A DNA stretch of 64,000 nucleotides, taken from Scilla litardierei. Taxonomy: Eukaryota > Streptophyta > Magnoliopsida > Asparagales > Asparagaceae. The translations under genes and the position numbers were made by a program. Below are positions 12,095-24,879 of the stretch, piece by piece (position 1 is the first letter of the stretch; every line of letters begins with the position of its first letter). Below the pieces are notes generated by a model. It ran no database searches. It had not been told where the DNA came from and saw only the letters and a list, made by a program, of their open reading frames with translations. Location: NCBI GenBank assembly GCA_030789695.1, contig CM061136.1:128936648-129000647 (forward strand), in the 5' to 3' direction.

Positions 12095-12270
12095 TGTTAT
12101 AGAATTGTTGAAGAAGAGTAACCATGGCCAATAGCCATGGTTCTTTATTTATAATTTCATATGGTATTCTAAGGGACTTTTATCATACCAAAGGTCTCCA
12201 CCACATTAAGAGTGGTGGAGTAATGGGGGGATAATGGTGGGGAGGCCAAAGGCATCCTCCACTCACAACA
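12095..12270 (-). repeat. 3' LTR of copia element
   Basis: The plus strand starts TGTTATAGAATTG and ends CCACTCACAACA. A purine tract (AAGGGGGAG on the minus strand, 12279-12271) sits directly at its inner edge as the PPT. It contains TATAAA-like sequence and a CCATGGCCAATAGCCATGG palindrome. Confidence 0.9.
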
Positions 12271-12458
12271 CTCCCCCTTATCCATCCATTACTTTGGTCT
12301 TAGTGTTTAAGGCTAAAAGTGGGGTGGATACTTCTGGGTCCCGAGTAATCGTGTTTGCCTCGTTAAAACCTTAGCTGTGGAAAACCCAATGGGAAAAACC
12401 AACAGCTTAAGGGAAAAGAGTGCAACACACAGGTTACTCCCCCTCATCCGTACAAGCT

Positions 12459-15329
12459 TCAGGCTTGTAGGTCTTTCAGTTGTCTCATACCGATTCCTTT
12501 TACAAGTTTTACAAAAATACATTTTGGTAAAGATTTGGTAAAAAGATCAGCTATGTTGTTGCAAGACTGGATCTGCTGAACTTCAATCTGCTTGTCCTCC
12601 TTTAACTCATGTGTCTAGAAAAACTTGGGAGATATGTGCTTCGTCCTGTCGACCTTGATGTAGCCCGTTTGAAGTTGAGCAATGCACGCAGCGTTGTCTT
12701 CAAACAGGACGGTAGGCTCCAAATCACCGGTCTTCAGGCCAGTAGATTGAAGAATGTGTTGGACGATGGATCGTAGCCAATAACACTCTCTGCTTGCTTC
12801 ATGGATCGCAATGAGATCCGAATGGTTGGATGATGTAGCTGTTGTGGTTTGCTTTACCGATCTCCAGGAGATAGCAGTACCTCCGTAGGTAAAAACAAAA
12901 CCCGTTTGGGATTTTGCCGTGTGCGGATCTGAGAGATAACCTACATCAGCATAACCAAATAATTTGGGGGAGGCACCTCTTTGGTAGTAAAGTCCAAGAT
13001 CAATGGAACCCTGGAGGTATCGCAGAAGATGCTTTACTCCGTTCCAGTGGCGCTTTGTGGGCGCTGCACTGTGTCTGGCTAGAAGATTAACTGTAAAAGC
13101 TATATCGGGACGCGTACAGTTAGCCAGATATAGAAGTGCTCCAATGTCACTGAGGTAGGGTACTTCAGGACCCAGTATGTCCTCCCCCTCTTCCAGTGGC
13201 CGGAAGGGGTCCTTATGTACATCTAGTGATCTTACGACCATAGGAGTACCTAAAGTATGACATTTATCCATAAGATACTTGCGTAGAAGTTTCTTTGTAT
13301 AATTAGATTGGTGTAATAGGATTCCACCTCTTAGGTGTTCTATCTGTAAGCCAAGACAATACTTTGTTTTACCTAGGTCTTTCATTTCAAAAGTATGTTT
13401 TAGGCTTTTAGATATCTCATTGATCTCTGCAGGAGATCCTATGAGATTTAAGTCATCTACATATACAACTATAATGACGAATCCTGTTCCCGTTCTTTTT
13501 ATAAAGATACACTGGCAGACTTCATAATTCGTGAATCCTTGCTGTGCAAGGAAATCACTTAGTCTGTTATACCACATCTTGCCCGATTGTTTTAGACCAT
13601 ATAATGATCTATATAGCCTTACAGAGAATACGTCCCGAGGTATCTCTTTCATCTCTGGGGGTAGATTAAACCCATCAGGAAGTCTCATGTAGATATTTTT
13701 ATCTATATCGTCATATAGATATGCAGTCACAACGTCCATGAGCTGCATTTCTAGGCTTTCCAGAGAAGTTAGGCTTATTAAAAATCGAAATGTGATCGAA
13801 TCCATGACCGGGAAATACGTATCTTCGTAATCAATCCCCGGTCTTTGGGAAAATCCCTGGGCTACAAGGCGTGCCTTATAGCGAACGATCACATTATTTT
13901 CATCTCTTTTTCTTATGAAAACCCACTCATATCCCACAGGCCTTACACCTTCCGGTGTTTGGACTACTGGTCCAAATACTTTGCGTTTCAAGAGTGAGTC
14001 CAGCTCTACTCTTAGTGCCTCGTCCCACTTTGGCCAATCATCTCTGCATTTACATTCCGCTAGAGATCGTGGTTCGACGTCATCGTCATATTCAGTGACG
14101 TGAACGGCAATATCGAACGCAAAATCGTCGTCGACGACTATGCTATTTCTGTCCAGTACTTCTCCAGTACGTACAAAATTTAATGATGTTTCTCCTATTG
14201 TTTCCTCTGCTGGGGAAATCAGGAGGGGAGAAGTAGCTGGTCTGAGCTCAGCATCATGTGGAGGGATAATCTTAGTATCTCCAGGAGTCTTCCTCTTTCG
14301 AGGAACTTTATCTTTTGAACCTGGTGGGCGTCCTCTTTTCATTTGAGGTACAGCCAATTCTGCTGCCGGTGGATTGCATCCATCTATGGGAATGTCAATC
14401 CTAGCTGGCGTATTGGCAGCAGGGACGTGTGAATGGACAATCTTCTGGTTGTCCGTGAATTTATCCGGCAAAAGATGTACTATATTCTGGATGTGAAGGA
14501 TCTTCAGGATCTCATCTTCACACAGATTAGTACGCGGATCATATAGGGACAAAGACTTCTGGTCCCAACTAATGGTCTCAGAAGCTTCTGGCTTCTTAGA
14601 CTGTGTGTCCAGTTTAGGAAAAATTTTCTCATTAAATTCACAGTCAGCAAAACGTGCCTTGAATGCATCACCCGTCAGGGGTTCAAGGTATCGTATAATA
14701 GAGGGCGAATCAAACCCAATATATATACCTAGACGACGCTGAGGACCCATTTTGGTCCTCTGAGGTGGTGCTATTGGGACATATACCGCACAACCAAACA
14801 CTCTCAGATGAGAGATATCCGGAGGTGCGTCATATGCTAGTTGCATCGAGGATAAAGTATGACCGCCAGAGGGTCTTTTCCTATTAAGTGATGCGGCATG
14901 TAAAATAGCATGCCCCTTAGCATCCACCGGCAACTGGGATTGCATAAGCAATGGACGTGCAATCCATTGGAGTCTCTTTATAAGAGACTCAGCTAATCCG
15001 TTCTGGGTGTGAACATGTGCTACAGGATGTTCAACTTCAATACCCGTTGCCCGGTAATAGTCTTCGAAGACTTGTGAATTTAATTCTCCCGCATTATCAA
15101 GACGTAGTTTCTTGATATGGTTATCGGGGAAATGAGCGCGCAACCTTATTATTTGTGCCAATAGCTTTGGAAAAGCTAGGTTGCGGGTGGACAAGAGGCA
15201 CACATAAGACCATTTGGTTGATGCATCAATCAGTACCATGAAGTACCGAAATGGGCCACTTGTGGGGTGAATAGGCCCGCAAATGTCACCATTAATTCTC
15301 TCAAGGAAGCCAGGAGACTCTAATCCCAC
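12459..15329 (-). pseudogene. copia pol: integrase, RT, RNase H; one TAG near the end
   Basis: The frame runs for 904 codons to TAG 12617-12615, and the same frame continues 52 codons to TGA 12461-12459 with the family's usual C-terminus (ADLFTKSLP). The TAG replaces an expected Tyr in the ...FF(Y)THEL segment. Integrase core acids: GDICGPIHP, RLDNAGE, GLAES. RT: YVDDLNLIGS. RNase H: ADVGYLSDPHTAKSQTG and HEASRECYWLR. A basic PKRKTPGD-type linker separates integrase and RT. The N-terminal junction near 15335 is frameshifted from the pre-integrase region. Function: reverse transcription and integration. The exact copia lineage is not assigned. Confidence 0.88.
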
Positions 15330-15930
15330 TTTCAGGAGGGTTGGTCATAAGTTTTCCCTTAAAATAAGGGGGACAAGGAAATTCACCCTTATGAAGAATC
15401 TTCATGTTGTTCAATTTATGTCCACGGGATTCAGTGATGATGTGTCGCATCATTGCTGATCCAGGGTGACCAAGTCTGTTGTGCTAGAGTTGGAACTCTG
15501 GCAGTGATTGGCACGTCTGGTGCTTAGTCATATTGGCTTCTATTGGTTAAATGTATGTATGGTAGAGACCCGATGGGAGTCCCTTGAATCGCTCGCAGAT
15601 GATCTTCTGGTCATCTTTTTTACGAGTTACATACAGATATTCAACATTATTTTCATCTCTGGTTTCTAAGTGATATCCGTTTAAACGGAAGTCCTTGAAA
15701 CTTACGAGATTCCTATTTGATTTAGGAGAGAATAATGCATTTTTTATTTGAAGTCTTGTGTTATTTGGGAGCATTATAATTGCTTCACCAGATCCTTCGA
15801 TTATTTGGGACAGTCATGAAATTATGGCAACAGGACCGTCATATTTATTTATGCTATTAAAATAGCAATGTTTGCGAAGGATTGTGTGCGTCGAGGCACT
15901 GTCCACTAGGCACTCATATTTCATCTATAT
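15330..15930 (-). pseudogene. copia protease and pre-integrase remnant
   Basis: Minus-strand frames contain the aspartic protease motif VDSAST (around 15906-15889) and, after a frame change, the segment LPNNTRLQIKNALFSPKSNRN typical of the end of the copia protease region (15774 downward), then GLPSGLYHTYI. Stops and frame changes break the stretch into at least three pieces before the integrase at 15329. Confidence 0.6.
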
Positions 15931-16051
15931 AAGCAAAAACGAAATTTTATTTGAGTAAAATGTAGACGACATTCAAAGATAAAAGTTCGTACTAAAGCAA
16001 ATAAAAGATGAAGATACATCGAATTTTAAATGCATAGATAAAGGATGATGC

Positions 16052-17066
16052 TTAATCAAGCAGGTCGTCGTTCTCGAAGTCTTTTGCAGTAAACATCGTT
16101 GGCGGCTGAACAACCGCCAAGTTAGTTTCAGGTAGAGACTTCTGGCTCGCCTGATATAGATCTTGGAGGTGGCGAGGAGTGCGGCAGTTTCTGGACCAAT
16201 GGCCAGTCATGCCGCATCTATGGCATTTATCCTCCCAGTTCTTCTTCGGAAGTGACACTTGGTCGGTGTTCTTTCGCTTCCATGTGAAGTTTCTCTTTCC
16301 CTTATTGTTTTTGGTTGTCTGGGGTGCTGCACCTCTTGGTTGCTTCATTACAGCTTTCCCTTTGTTATTTTTTTTGCCTTCTTCTTGTTTTTCCACTTCT
16401 GGGGAGAAACGTGGTGGGCTTCAGGGATAGGAGCAGTGCCAGCTGGACGTAAATTATGAGTGGCGAGCAGTAAGTCTCGATTCTGCTCTGCCCTAAGTAG
16501 GCATGAAATCAGATGAGAGATTTTCGTGAAGTTGCGTTCACGATACTGCTGCATGAGGATTGCATCTTTCTCGTGAAACGAGGTAAATGTCTTTTCCAAC
16601 ATGCATTGTTCTGTCACTTCTTCACCGCACAACTTCAGGCGTGAGGTGATGTTATGAAGTGCAGAATTATACTCAGCGACGGACTTATAGTCCTGAAGTC
16701 TGAGGTTTTCCCACTCATAACTGGCACGCGGTAATATACATCAATTTGATGTTTATACCGTGCTTCCAGCGCTGTCCACAGCTCCATTGGGTCCTCTACC
16801 GTTAGGTATTCGGCCTTTAAGGTCCGATCTATATGTTTCCTAATGTAGATTATGGCTTTCGCCTTATCTACATCGGAGACAGTGGTAGGAGTGTTGCTGC
16901 TAGATGTAGCAGAAGCATCGACCGCTGCTGGGGCCGATGAAGGAGCCAAAATGGACCCAAGGAGGGCCATCGAACGTAAGTGGAACTTCAGGTCCACTCG
17001 CCAACTCAGGTAATTTTTTCCTGCAGAGTTAAGGACTTCGAAATCGACGCTTGCTAATTTTGCCAT
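16052..17066 (-). pseudogene. copia gag, two frameshifts
   Basis: ATG at 17066 begins MAKLASVDFEVLNSAGKNYLSW, the usual plant copia gag start. The capsid-like part passes through ELWTALEARYKHQ, changes frame near 16720, continues through the segment with HDLISCLLRAEQNRDLL-type sequence, and changes frame again near 16350-16396 before a zinc knuckle CHRCGMTGHWSRNC (about 16230-16190). Gag packages the RNA in virus-like particles in the cytoplasm. The order and motifs are complete; only the frame is broken. Confidence 0.75.
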
Positions 17067-18795
17067 TTATCTACGCAATTTAAAATAAGCATGAATTAAT
17101 TAAAATTGAAATTCACGCATAAATAATAAAATAAGTAAAATGTGGGGATCGGCCAGATACCCAAAAAAAATTCAAAGTCCAAAGTCCGAATATACAGTCC
17201 ATAAAGAAAAGAAAAATACAATTTGGAAACCCAGAATGGGTCCCTATATTTTCCAATTTTCTCCTCCATCTTCATATGTCGGTACACCGGTCTTGGTCAT
17301 AAATACATATAATCCTCACTTACAAATTCTCTCAAAACGAAAATAAAATTGCAAGGAATATAAAGGGTATCAAATTGGCCGATCCCAAAAATCACATTTT
17401 AGCTTATGTAAACATCCACGCAGTTTATAAATGCCACAGGGACAAAAGAAACAACCACGCATGTATATAACACATGCATATATTAAAGGGAAAAATAGTC
17501 TAGAAAATATAATAATCTCTTGGACCACGGGGAGACGTCATACACCGTTAGGTTAGTTTACTAATGGCAGAGCGGTCGCAGGATCCATAAGATTATTATA
17601 TTTTAAAAATCCTAATAATCCATAAATAATTAACAATGCAAGAGAGATGTTTTACATAATATTATCAATTTGATTAACTGGGCTTCTGGCCCAAATAAAC
17701 AGACAAATTAAATTATTATTCTAATTTGGGCTGCATGCCCATTAGGAAAATTAAACACATCTTAATTGTCATTGTTTATGTACTGGGCTTCAAGCCCAAT
17801 AAACAGCCCAACTAATTTATTAAACAGTTTAGGGCTGTAAAATTTAAAAGCAAATTTAACACAAGCCCAAAAACAAACTTTAGGGTTTAATGAAGATTCC
17901 CCAACCCCACATCTTCCAGGTCTTGCCCCCCTCTGCAAACCTCCCCTGTCCGTGGGGGGGGGGAGCAGTGTGTCATTATGATATTACCATCTATGAAAAT
18001 AATGATTTATTTTTCATATTAATCAGGTAGAGAGGGATGATGATCTCAACAATTGCAAGCATATGTTTGCTTAAAATTTCTGCAATATGGTCCTATTCGG
18101 TATAACAAGCAGACACAATGAACTATAATCCCAGAAAGTCCAATCGCGCTTAATCAAATTTAATATTAAAAAAAACACCATTAGGCCAACACCATCTAGA
18201 ATTTATATAATTTCCCTTCATCAATGCCTAATTTGCCAGAGCAGATCAAGTATGAAGTGCTTACAAAAATGCCTTTGTTTCAGCCAAACAATAATAATTA
18301 AAATTTGATATTATGGAATGCACCAAGAAATCAGTTTTAAATCTTATTCGTTTATCCTTATACTAACAACGTGCATTGATCAGGATGAACACAATTTTCG
18401 GTGCTTTTTAACCTTTTTCTCAAGCACAGAGAGCCGCCCTCGGGGAGCCGAAAAGTTGATATTGGGGTTTTTTTTTCTTGTGTTAAATTTGATAGTAAAC
18501 CGAATTTATTTGATTTATACAAGCTTATAAGAAAGCACAATAAAATCATAGCAAACTCTATTTTGTAATTGTCTACGGGATCGAAAAAAAATTACCTCTA
18601 GATCAAAGATCTAGGGACGATCGTAATATAAAATCCGTAGATAGAATTCCCCACTCCCGAACGCCTAGGAAACAACGAAAACCGCAACGGATTGCCGCAA
18701 CAACAATTAGATTCCTTCGCGTAGGAGTTTAATTTAGAGGGGATTTAAAATAATTTTAGTGGCTCAAAATTTGTAGAAGACACGTGCTGATAACG
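17067..18795 (-). other. 5' leader of copia element
   Basis: About 1.7 kb between the 5' LTR and gag without coding sequence. Directly inside the LTR the minus strand reads CGTTATCAGCACGTG, the position of the PBS. It shares only TATCAG with the initiator-Met type, so the primer is uncertain. A G-run (17948-17959 plus strand) and several GGGCT...GCCCA stem-like motifs (17685-17830) could structure the leader RNA. Confidence 0.5.
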
Positions 18796-18971
18796 TGTTA
18801 TAGAATTGTTGAAGAAGAGTAACCATGGCCAATAGCCATGGTTCTTTATTTATAATTTCATATGGCATTCTAAGGGACTTTTATCATAACAAAGGTCTCC
18901 ACCACATTAAGAGTGGTGGAGTAATGGGGGGATAATGGTGGGGAGGCCAAAGGCATCCTCCACTCACAACA
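18796..18971 (-). repeat. 5' LTR of copia element
   Basis: Same 176 bp as the LTR at 12095-12270 with two differences seen by eye (GTATT/GCATT and ATACC/ATAAC). Followed by the duplicated GATTG at 18972-18976. Confidence 0.9.
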
Positions 18972-18976
18972 GATTG
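18972..18976. repeat. target-site duplication GATTG (right)
   Basis: Direct repeat of 12090-12094, marking the right edge of the copia insertion. Confidence 0.85.
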
Positions 18977-19199
18977 GTATTTCACATTTAAAACAATAAA
19001 ATCCTTGCTCTATAAACCAAAATGAACAGAATTGCCAAATAAAACAACCCAAAATTTAAAGTTCTCCATAAAAACCTAAACAAAGCATCAAGAATTTGAT
19101 TTCAATCGTTTGGAAATTATTCCCTCGCGAAATAAAACAACCCACGGTTCATTTAAGATGTTCCCTCGCGAAATCTTTGTTCCCCAAAAACTTATTTCT
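18977..19199 (-). mobile_element. Helitron body after copia insertion, second subterminal copy
   Basis: 19143-19200 (CCCACGGTTCATTTAAGATG then TTCCCTCGCG and TTGTTCCCCAAAAA) repeats the sequence found just inside the Helitron end at 11463-11510 and 32140-32165, but without the hairpin-CTAG terminus. This suggests a truncated second Helitron end nested in or duplicated within the first. Confidence 0.5.
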
Positions 19200-20035
19200 A
19201 CCGCCAAAATTTAAAAGAACAACAAATTAGCGTAAAAATATTTAGCGGCACGGGCTCATTCGGCGTAGGCACGGTGCAGAACACCAAATTCGGCGCAAGC
19301 ATATTCGACACAAAACAACAAATTCGACGTGGGCGCCTTCGGTGCGGAACAACAAATTCAGTGCGGAACAACAATTTCAGCGTGGCCGCCTTCGGTACAG
19401 AACAACAAATTCGACGCGGGCGCCTTCAACACGGAAAAAATTTTTTGGCGTAGAATAACAATTTCGACACGGGCGCCTTCGGCGTGGAACAAAAAATTAG
19501 CGTAAAAAAATTGTGCGGGCCCTTTGGCTCGAAACAAAAAATTCGCGTAAAAAAATTTGCGCGGGCGAGTTTGGCGCAGGCGCGGAACAACAATTTTGGC
19601 GTAGAACAACAATTTTGGCACGGACGCCTTCGGTGCTAAACAACAAATTCGACGTAGAACAACAATTTCGGTACGGACGCGCTTCAACGCAGAACAACAA
19701 TTTCGGCGTGGGCGCCTTTGGCATAGAACAACAAATTCGACGTGGGCGCCTTCGGCGCGGAACAACAAAGTTGGTGCAGAACAACAATTTCGGCGTGGAC
19801 GCCTTCGGTTCAGAACAACAAATTCGGTGCGGGCGCCTTCATCACAGAATAACAATTTCGACGTAGAACAACAATTTCAGCGCGGAAACATTCGGCGTGC
19901 AACAAAAAATAGCGTAAAAAATTGTGCGGGCGCCTTCGGCGCAAAACAAAAATTAGCGAAAAAATTGCGTTGGCGCCTTCGGCGCAAAACAAAAATTAGC
20001 GAAAAAAATTGCGTGAGCGCCTTCGGTCTCTTGAT
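19200..20035. repeat. CG-rich minisatellite, about 34-bp unit
   Basis: About 25 degenerate units built on GGCGCCTTCGG, then CGCGGAACAACAA, then TTTCGGCG. The GGCGCC core is palindromic. Because units are often near multiples of 3 and lack stops, long open frames appear on both strands (for example 19358-19855 minus and 19513-19866 plus). These give only repeated Arg/Cys/Phe strings and are not genes. The same unit occurs a few times at 11535-11700 next to the Helitron 3' end, so the array belongs to this Helitron family. It is a CG island in otherwise AT-rich DNA. Confidence 0.75.
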
Positions 20036-20225
20036 TTAACGTATGTCATAAGTGCACAATTAATTATAATATTCCCTCCAAAGAATTTTGTTCTCTCAAA
20101 ATTTAGTTGCAAACGCATTCGCCCTCTTGATTTAACATATGTCATAAGTGCACAATTAATTTAAAATATTTCCTCCAAAAAATTTAGTTCTCTCAAAATT
20201 TAGTTCCCTCCAAGTTTAGTTCCTC
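20028..20225. repeat. tandem duplication, 96-bp period
   Basis: CTCTTGATTTAAC starts at 20028 and again at 20124, followed in both by TATGTCATAAGTGCACAATT and TTCCCTCCAAA-like sequence. Two diverged copies lie at the edge of the minisatellite. Confidence 0.7.
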
Positions 20226-20899
20226 CCAAGTTTAATCTAGAATGCGATGACTTGAGAATAGTATTACAATTGTGGATGTTTCACTTGATTTTGGATTCAT
20301 AAACAACCGAAGCAACACCTCCAGCCCCAGTCTTTGTTCCAATCTAAATTTTTTAGCTAATTGGAGAACAATTGATATCTCGATCTGCTGTTCATCTTTG
20401 GATGCTTCTGTTTTTTTGTCCCATGAAGAAATAGAATTTCACAAAAGATTAGAGAAAGCATCATACTTAAAACAACTAAATGGCAATGAGTACAGTAACT
20501 GTTACATGGATACAGAAAAATTGAAAGAGTGAATATTATTTGTCAACATATACATCATAACTCTTTCTTTAAAAAATATTAATGTTACATTCAAACTCAA
20601 GGCTCTACTTGAAGAAATGATGCAACCATCTGGCAGTAAATATCTTGATATGAAGCAAATTATGAGATGTGATCATTCTAGATGCAGGGCGTCTTGGATC
20701 TGGAATCTGCAAAGAATGACATGGGGATTAGTACTTGGATAATTTTCTTTCAATGCTTGATAATAATCAATGAAATATACATAGAACCAACCTCATTTCC
20801 ATGCATATCCACAAACCTCATTTCCCAGATGAACCATTTGTGTCTTCCACTTTTTAGGGGAAAAGAAAATGAACAATTACTCTAGGAACGGTCGAATTG
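20226..20899. other. unassigned sequence, possible captured fragment
   Basis: 20272-20532 has an 86-codon plus-strand frame with ordinary amino-acid composition (for example SHEEIEFHKRLEKASYLKQL), unlike the repeats on either side. It could be an exon fragment carried by the Helitron, but I do not recognise the protein and see no start or splice signals that would settle it. Confidence 0.2.
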
Positions 20900-21989
20900 C
20901 TTGGCTTAATATCCATAATTCATTCCCCACAAAAGGATTGTGATGAATATAAACTTTCCAACCATTAGATGTCATTTTTATAGCCCAGAAGGTAAGGAGA
21001 CATTTTTTGAATTTCAGTTAATCTTAGTTCAAACTCATGAATAATTTGATGTCTAAATAATTTGGTGTCTGAAAAAGATTTCCTTTTTAAAAAAACTCAA
21101 ATACCCATCAAGCAATAAAAGATCAATTCCCTCGTTTATTTTTTGGGCAAGAGAAGAATGAATTCTTTTGGTCAAAAGTCCTAAAGCAAGTGATTCAAAG
21201 GTTCCAGGTAGAAAATTCATTCAACATGGACCTATTATCTCATTAAACAACAGACACCCAAACATTAGCTTAAAAATCTTTGTTGTATAATTCTACCAAA
21301 TTCACAACAATATTATATCAAGTGATGACATGTTGCTCTTGGAAGGCACATTCTAAAATGACATGATCACAACTGGGATGCACTTAAGAGATTAACACAT
21401 GATTCAATTATAAAAGCAATGTCCCATAAAATCCCCTGGGAAAAATAATTACCAAGCAAGAACAATATCAGATAACAATGCTTGTTAAATTTAAAAAGGT
21501 ACCATAATCTTTTTCAACAGGCATGTAGTAGTTTTCAACATGCATGCAGTAGTTTCCAATATCAATAATATCATATTTGGAATAAAATGAGCCTAGATAA
21601 TATCATTCCAAATATCAAAAATGCAAAATGGAAATCTGGGCATTCAAAAATCTGCGCAAAGTCAAAAATCTGGGCTATTTGGTGAGCCCAGATTTTATCA
21701 CAGTTTGAATGCCCTAATTGAATAAGTGTGGATATCAAATTCATTTCAATGTTCACATATTCAAAAATTTGAGCATATCCTATATCCCATTTCAAAATTC
21801 AGTGCATATTCAAAATTTCCTATTGTGCTCTGTACTTGACATGTTCAAAATGCAAATTGAGTGCATATCCTGTCAAGTAACAATAGCATCCCAATTCATC
21901 AATTGAGAAATATCATCCCAATTCTACAATGTGAACTTGTAAATTCATTTATACATATTCCATTGAGAGATGTGAACTTCATTCATTGT

Positions 21990-22580
21990 GACAGGATATG
22001 GGATGATAGTTTAAAAATGAATTTGTCTCAACAGAATATGGGATGATATCAATGTGACATTGATATTTCTCTCACAAATGATATTTCTCTCAACAGAATA
22101 TGGGATGATAGTTGAGAGAAATATCATCCCATATTTCAATGTCGCAAGTTCACATCTCTCAATGGGATGATAGTTGAGAGAAATATCATCCCATATTCTG
22201 TTGAGAGAAATATCAATGTGACATTGATATTTCATTGAGACAATGATATTTCTCTCACAATTGATATTTCAACATCTCTCAATGGGATGATAGTTCACAT
22301 CTCTCACATTGATATTTCTCTCACAATGAATTTGTCTCAACAGAATATGGGATGATATCAATCTGTTGAGAGAAATATCATCCCATATTCTGTTCAAAAA
22401 TGAATTCTGTTGAGAGATGTGAACTTCATTCATTGTGACAAGATATGGGATGATAGTTCAAAATGAATTTTTGAACTATCATCCCATATTCTGTTAAGAG
22501 AAATATCATCCAATATCCTGTCAATTCATCCTGTCAAGAGAAATATCATCCCAATTCATCTGTTGTGCAGGATATTCATT
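21990..22580. repeat. dense direct and inverted repeats of ATATGGGATGATA
   Basis: ATATGGGATGATA and its complement TATCATCCCATAT, joined to TGAGAGAAATATCA, occur more than ten times in both orientations, for example 22037-22050, 22098-22110, 22121-22134, 22187-22198, 22346-22358 and 22377-22390. Several adjacent pairs would form long hairpins. Confidence 0.75.
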
Positions 22581-24879
22581 TTTGAACTTGTAAATGAATT
22601 TGTAAATGCACTCAATGTGACAGGATATGCACTCAAGTAACAAATTCATTCAACAATGTGAACTTCATTTACAATTCATTCACATTCTCATTCACATTCC
22701 TTCACATCAGAAATGAATAAATAATATTTCTTATGTGAACATATTCAAAATGTGTGAACATTATATTCCAGAAATGCAAATATGTGAACATTATTCACAG
22801 CCATTTCTTATGTGAACATATTCAAAATGCAAAATGGCTAGCAATAATATTTGATGCCAAATGCAAATATATCATTAACAGATTTATTCATTATTCACAG
22901 AACATCAGAAATGAAGAAATGAGATATAAATTATGTGAACTTCAAGTATGAATCAAATATCCTGTAAATAATGAATAACTCAATTGAGTTTTAGAACCCC
23001 AAATATCCTGGATATCCTGTAAATAATCAAATAAAATATCCTGTAAATAATCATGTTATAACTCAATTGGGGTTGTTATACATGTTTACAGGCTATCCTG
23101 TGAATAATGTACTACACATTATAACTCAATTGGGGTTGTTATTTATATTTACAGGATAATATGTGACATTTATTGGATATGTTGGATATATTAGTTCTTT
23201 CAGTAGAAACTCTTTATATTAGAAACTCTATATATTGGATATGTGACATTTATTTTGTTCATCTAGAGCATCTGAAAAAGAAATCAATGAGGAACACCCA
23301 CCATTAAACAACTGAATGAAAATGATTTGAAGCTAGCTTATCAAATTCTAAGCAAGGAGTATCCAAGACAATGATATGTAATATACAGGCTGAAGTAGAG
23401 AGTAGCATGGTTATGGAATATATGATTGCCAATATACTTGTCAACTTGTGGTATTCTCAAACTATATGAATAATTGCATCTGATGATAATGGAAGGATAG
23501 ACATCTGTGCTAATTGTTTTTGTACTTCTAGTTCAGCTTCACTTTCCTTTTCAGTAGCATGAAGTAAAACAAAAATTTGAAACATTGGGCATGGATTTAA
23601 AGTCACTGCCACCCCATCTTCAAATGGCACCTACATATTTGACCAACTTCTACATACATACATATGATAATTTTTGACCCATGTGTCATAAACCTGAGTG
23701 GATTATGCTAATTGCATGCAAAATGTATTTTCGTAGTTTGTACCTGCTAATCATTATCAATGGTACTCATGCGAAAAGAATTGGGTGTATTATGATAATT
23801 GCATGCAAAATGTATTTTTGGTATTAAGTCACAGAGTTGGGTCTATAACATGTGATAGATCATTCCATCTATCTATATATATATAGGCCTCAAGGCCACC
23901 CATTACACCATTGGCTTAGTTAGCATCTTATACATAATCTTTAACATTGAATATCTCACATTTGGTTATACATAAATATTGAATAGTATACATAAATAAT
24001 GAATGGTAATTCAATCTTATGTCCATTGGATTGGTGATGCACATAGTATAAATTAACCTGGAAACATTGTTATATTTATCAAACATAAAAATATAAAAGG
24101 ATAAATATCCCCATCTTGAGAGGCACTCACAATCTGCATTTAGGAACATGTATAACACAACTTGATATAATCTTTTCAATCAAAACCTAAACAGCTCAAC
24201 TATTAGCAGGACAACTCTTAGCAGGACAACTGGCAATGCAATGTCCTGTGAAATGATTTGATTGAAATCCTGGCAATGGCAATGCATTTCACAAACTATT
24301 AGCAGGACAACTCTTAACATCAGGTGCACCAATGGATTCAAACTCTTACCCAAATGATAATGTGAGACTAAATTTCAAACTCTTACCCAAAACCAATTGC
24401 ACCAAATTACACATATTGAACCAATTGCACCAAATCATTTTATTGAATGAAAATCATATCAGGATAGTCAATTTAGTTTAGCATTCATTATATCATTTCA
24501 GGACAACCCTTAATTCAGTTTTTACCAGTTTTTAGCCATTGGTTTACAATACATATGAAATAGAATATTGACATTCCTTATATCGAGTTTGCTAACCCAA
24601 AATTCTCTATTTTTGATAAACATAGAGAAGTGATAAACATATGAGAAAGTAGAGAATTTTGCATATGAAAAAAAACCATTTTTTGGGTCCTGTCATTGAG
24701 AATTATAACAACAGAAAAATTGAATACATAAAGCAAATCATTGGCATTCCAAGCAAATTGACATTGAACTCAAATTATCAAAGTATCATTTCAACTGCAA
24801 ATGAACTCATGGCCATTCAAATTATCAATTTATACAGAGAACCATTTCAAATTCTCAAATTTCAAATTTCAAATTATCA

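Larger units (their letters stand above)
12095..18971 (-). mobile_element. complete Ty1/copia element with short LTRs (6877 bp)
   Basis: Two 176-bp LTRs with TGTT...AACA ends flank a minus-strand gag, protease, integrase, RT and RNase H set. Five-base duplications (GATTG) abut both ends. By eye the LTRs differ at only two positions, so the insertion is fairly recent. Even so, gag and the gag-pol junction carry frameshifts and pol has a TAG. It is inserted in the Helitron whose 3' end is at 11442. Confidence 0.9.

Noticed and set aside
12313..12522. Separate small minus-strand protein after copia pol
   Set aside because: Overlaps the C-terminal end of RNase H (the frame after TAG 12615) in another frame.
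19358..19866. Long open frames on both strands
   Set aside because: They are translations of the 34-bp minisatellite, give repeated Arg/Cys/Phe or Glu/Gln/Asn strings, and show no protein family.
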